A stretch of 64,000 nucleotides of DNA from assembly GCF_001486585.1 (NCBI RefSeq), contig NZ_LN909043.1:125361-189360 (forward strand), given 5' to 3'. Of this stretch, positions 62,424 through 64,000 are shown in pieces. The first letter of the stretch is position 1. Each line of letters opens with the position of its first letter. Position numbers and translations under genes: made by a program. A model generated the notes under the pieces. The model was not told the origin of the DNA. It searched no databases and saw only the letters and a list, made by a program, of their open reading frames with translations. Origin of the DNA: Paenibacillus senegalimassiliensis. GTDB lineage: Bacteria > Bacillota > Bacilli > Paenibacillales > Paenibacillaceae.

Positions 62424-63374
62424 ATGTTAGCGGATCTGATACGTTGGTTCACCGATCCAAACATGCAGTGGATATTAGCCGGATCTTTGCTGCTTGGCTT
62501 AGGTAGTGGAGTGATTGGCTCCTTCACCTTCTTGCGCAAGCAAAGCTTGCTCGGGGACGCGCTGGCACATGCAGCTTTGCCCGGGATATGTATCGCATTT
62601 ATGCTGAGCGGGGTCAAATCGGTGGGGCTGTTCATGCTGGGGGCTATCATCGCAGGCATGTTGGCTACCTTCGGTATTTCAGCCATTACTCGTTATTCGC
62701 GGATTAAGCAGGATGCGGCGCTTGGTATTGTATTGTCCGTATTTTTCGGAATCGGGATTGTCCTGCTGACCAAGATTCAGCATAGCGGCAACGGGAACCA
62801 AAGCGGGCTGGATAAATACATGTTCGGTCAAGCGGCTTCCATGATGTTATCGGACGTTTATATGATGGGTGCGGTGTCCGTACTTCTGATTGTCGTCTGT
62901 GCGCTGTTGTTCAAGGAGTTCAAGCTGGTCAGCTTTGACCCTGGTTTTGCCCGGGGGATGGGGTTGAAGGTAGCATTTCTGGAGCAACTGTTGCTGCTGA
63001 TGACCGTTATTGCGGTCGTCGTTGGTATTCAGGCTGTAGGTGTTGTGCTTGTAGCAGCCTTGTTGATTACCCCTGCTGTGGCCGCAAGATACTGGACGGA
63101 TGCCTTAGGTCTGATGGTCGTATTGGCAGGAGTGTTTGGCGCTTTGTCAGGCGTGACAGGGACGCTAATCAGTTCCACTTTATCTAATTTGCCGACTGGC
63201 CCGGTAACGGTGCTGGCCGCCACGGCATTGTTTTTTGTTTCTGCGGTATTTGCCCCCAATCGGGGACTTCTGGCCAAGTGGCTCCGGCATTTACGTAGTC
63301 GCAGTGAGGTGCAGAAGTATGCGGGTCGCGCCGTTGTTCATCAAAGTCAGACGGTAGAAAGGGGGACGGAATGA
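62424..63374 (+). CDS. Metal ABC transporter permease
   Basis: First of two ABC-3 type membrane subunits, 316 residues with about eight spans. GDALAHAALPGICIAFML (about residues 46 to 63) is the family motif, and KEFKLVSFDPGFARGMGL is the ATPase-contacting loop. ATG at 62424 is chosen; an earlier frame extension lies inside the ATPase gene. The gap to the ATPase stop is only four bases, indicating coupling. Confidence 0.93.
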   Translation: MLADLIRWFTDPNMQWILAGSLLLGLGSGVIGSFTFLRKQSLLGDALAHAALPGICIAFMLSGVKSVGLFMLGAIIAGMLATFGISAITRYSRIKQDAALGIVLSVFFGIGIVLLTKIQHSGNGNQSGLDKYMFGQAASMMLSDVYMMGAVSVLLIVVCALLFKEFKLVSFDPGFARGMGLKVAFLEQLLLLMTVIAVVVGIQAVGVVLVAALLITPAVAARYWTDALGLMVVLAGVFGALSGVTGTLISSTLSNLPTGPVTVLAATALFFVSAVFAPNRGLLAKWLRHLRSRSEVQKYAGRAVVHQSQTVERGTE

Positions 63375-63375
63375 T

Positions 63376-64000
63376 ATGACGGATTTTTGGATTATTCTCA
63401 CCGGAACCCTGGTGGCTGCTACTTGTGGGATATTGGGCTGCTTTCTCGTCCTGCGCAAAATGGCGATGGTTGGCGATGCCATCAGTCACTCTGTATTGCC
63501 CGGGATCGCGATTGCATTCCTGATCAGTAGCTCCCGAGATTCCATGCTAATGCTGTTTGGGGCAGCGGTACTTGGCTTGATTACCGTATTTCTGATTCAA
63601 CTGCTGCAAAATAGCGGCCTGCAATCGGATGCGTCCATCGGTATTGTGTTCACCGCACTGTTCGCTATCGGTGTTATTATCATTAGCCGGAATGCGGCCC
63701 ATATTGATTTGGATCTTGATTGTGTCTTGTTCGGCGAAATTGCATACGTGCAATGGGATACATGGGTGTGGAACGGTTACGACATGGGACCTGTAGCCGT
63801 ATGGATGCTCGGCGGTACGCTATTGATTGTTCTTGCCGCTATCGGGTTGTTCTATAAGCAGTTCAAGCTATGTGCCTTTGACCCGGCGCTCGCCGCTGCT
63901 GTGGGTATCCCGGTGGCATTGTTCCATTATATGTTGATGGGGCTGGTCTCGCTGTCCACCGTAGCTTCATTCGAAAGTGTTGGCGCCATCCTGGTCGTAG
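63376..64000 (+). CDS. Second metal ABC transporter permease (partial)
   Basis: The gene begins at ATG 63376, one base after the previous stop, and runs past the window end with 208 codons visible. It is homologous to its neighbour: VGDAISHSVLPGIAIAFLI is the GDAxxH motif, and FKLCAFDPALAAAVGIP is the contact loop. Two permeases in tandem, as in mntABCD of Bacillus, suggest a heterodimeric channel. The 3' end lies outside the window. Confidence 0.92.
   Translation, partial: MTDFWIILTGTLVAATCGILGCFLVLRKMAMVGDAISHSVLPGIAIAFLISSSRDSMLMLFGAAVLGLITVFLIQLLQNSGLQSDASIGIVFTALFAIGVIIISRNAAHIDLDLDCVLFGEIAYVQWDTWVWNGYDMGPVAVWMLGGTLLIVLAAIGLFYKQFKLCAFDPALAAAVGIPVALFHYMLMGLVSLSTVASFESVGAILVV

Noticed and set aside
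1..64000. CRISPR array, tRNA or rRNA genes, insertion sequences
   Set aside because: No regularly spaced short repeats, no cloverleaf-like segment and no transposase motif were seen by reading both strands; a covariance search was not possible.

Overview
The window looks like a stretch of chromosome from an endospore-forming Firmicute, most likely Paenibacillus or a close relative. This rests on the spore genes (sspI, an alpha/beta SASP, yunB, ylbJ, a YjcZ-like peptide), the strong GGAGG-type ribosome binding sites with frequent TTG and GTG starts, a Trp T-box leader, the yunB / M23 peptidase / lipA / yutD neighbourhood shared with Bacillus, and a YesM/YesN-driven carbohydrate locus of a kind common in Paenibacillus. 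No rRNA, tRNA, CRISPR array or transposase gene was found.

Layout. 0.2-4.4 kb is core: msrA, prfC, sspI, a Ktr potassium-channel subunit and a TrmH-type RNA methyltransferase. 4.4-10.35 kb is an AT-rich accessory island bounded by two imperfect direct repeats of about 300 bp. It holds two HEPN-type proteins (one MauJ-like, one of the AbiJ/STM4504 type), a winged-helix-like protein, a divergent XRE protein, a small membrane protein behind an attenuator-like hairpin, and three decayed genes. It is probably a defence island under decay. 10.6-15.5 kb has a UvrD-like helicase, a MarR/nitroreductase pair behind a perfect 14-bp inverted repeat, and a cysteine-rich protein.

15.5-29.1 kb is a carbohydrate-use locus: response regulator and sensor kinase (leftward), then solute-binding lipoprotein, two permeases, a heparinase II/III-type lyase, a GH88 unsaturated glucuronyl hydrolase, a DUF2264 protein and an unrecognised 548-residue protein. 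The four enzymes have no signal peptide, so uronate-containing oligosaccharides are probably imported and cleaved in the cytoplasm. No transporter ATPase is encoded, so a shared MsmX-type ATPase is expected. cre-like sites precede the kinase and the binding protein.

29-47 kb is housekeeping and sporulation: yunB, M23 peptidase, lipA, yutD, a S41 protease, NAD kinase, ylbJ, truncated globin, DUF2225, oligoendopeptidase F, SASP, an aldose epimerase, T-box-trpS, ctaB plus a SCO protein, a small Toprim protein and uppP. Two copies of a dispersed repeat with terminal inverted repeats each lie about 40 bp upstream of a leftward gene.

47.3-51 kb is the class Ib ribonucleotide reductase operon nrdI-nrdE-nrdF, with two NrdR-like boxes 32 bp apart and a perfect DnaA box upstream. 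51-58.8 kb has a class C beta-lactamase-type protein, a YjcZ-like peptide, an MFS transporter, a membrane protein, a membrane-anchored transglutaminase and a class B PBP. 58.8-60.5 kb is a divergent SDR/TetR pair with two identical palindromic operators. 60.5-64 kb is a Mn/Zn-type ABC uptake operon with an MntR-like box; its last permease runs off the window.
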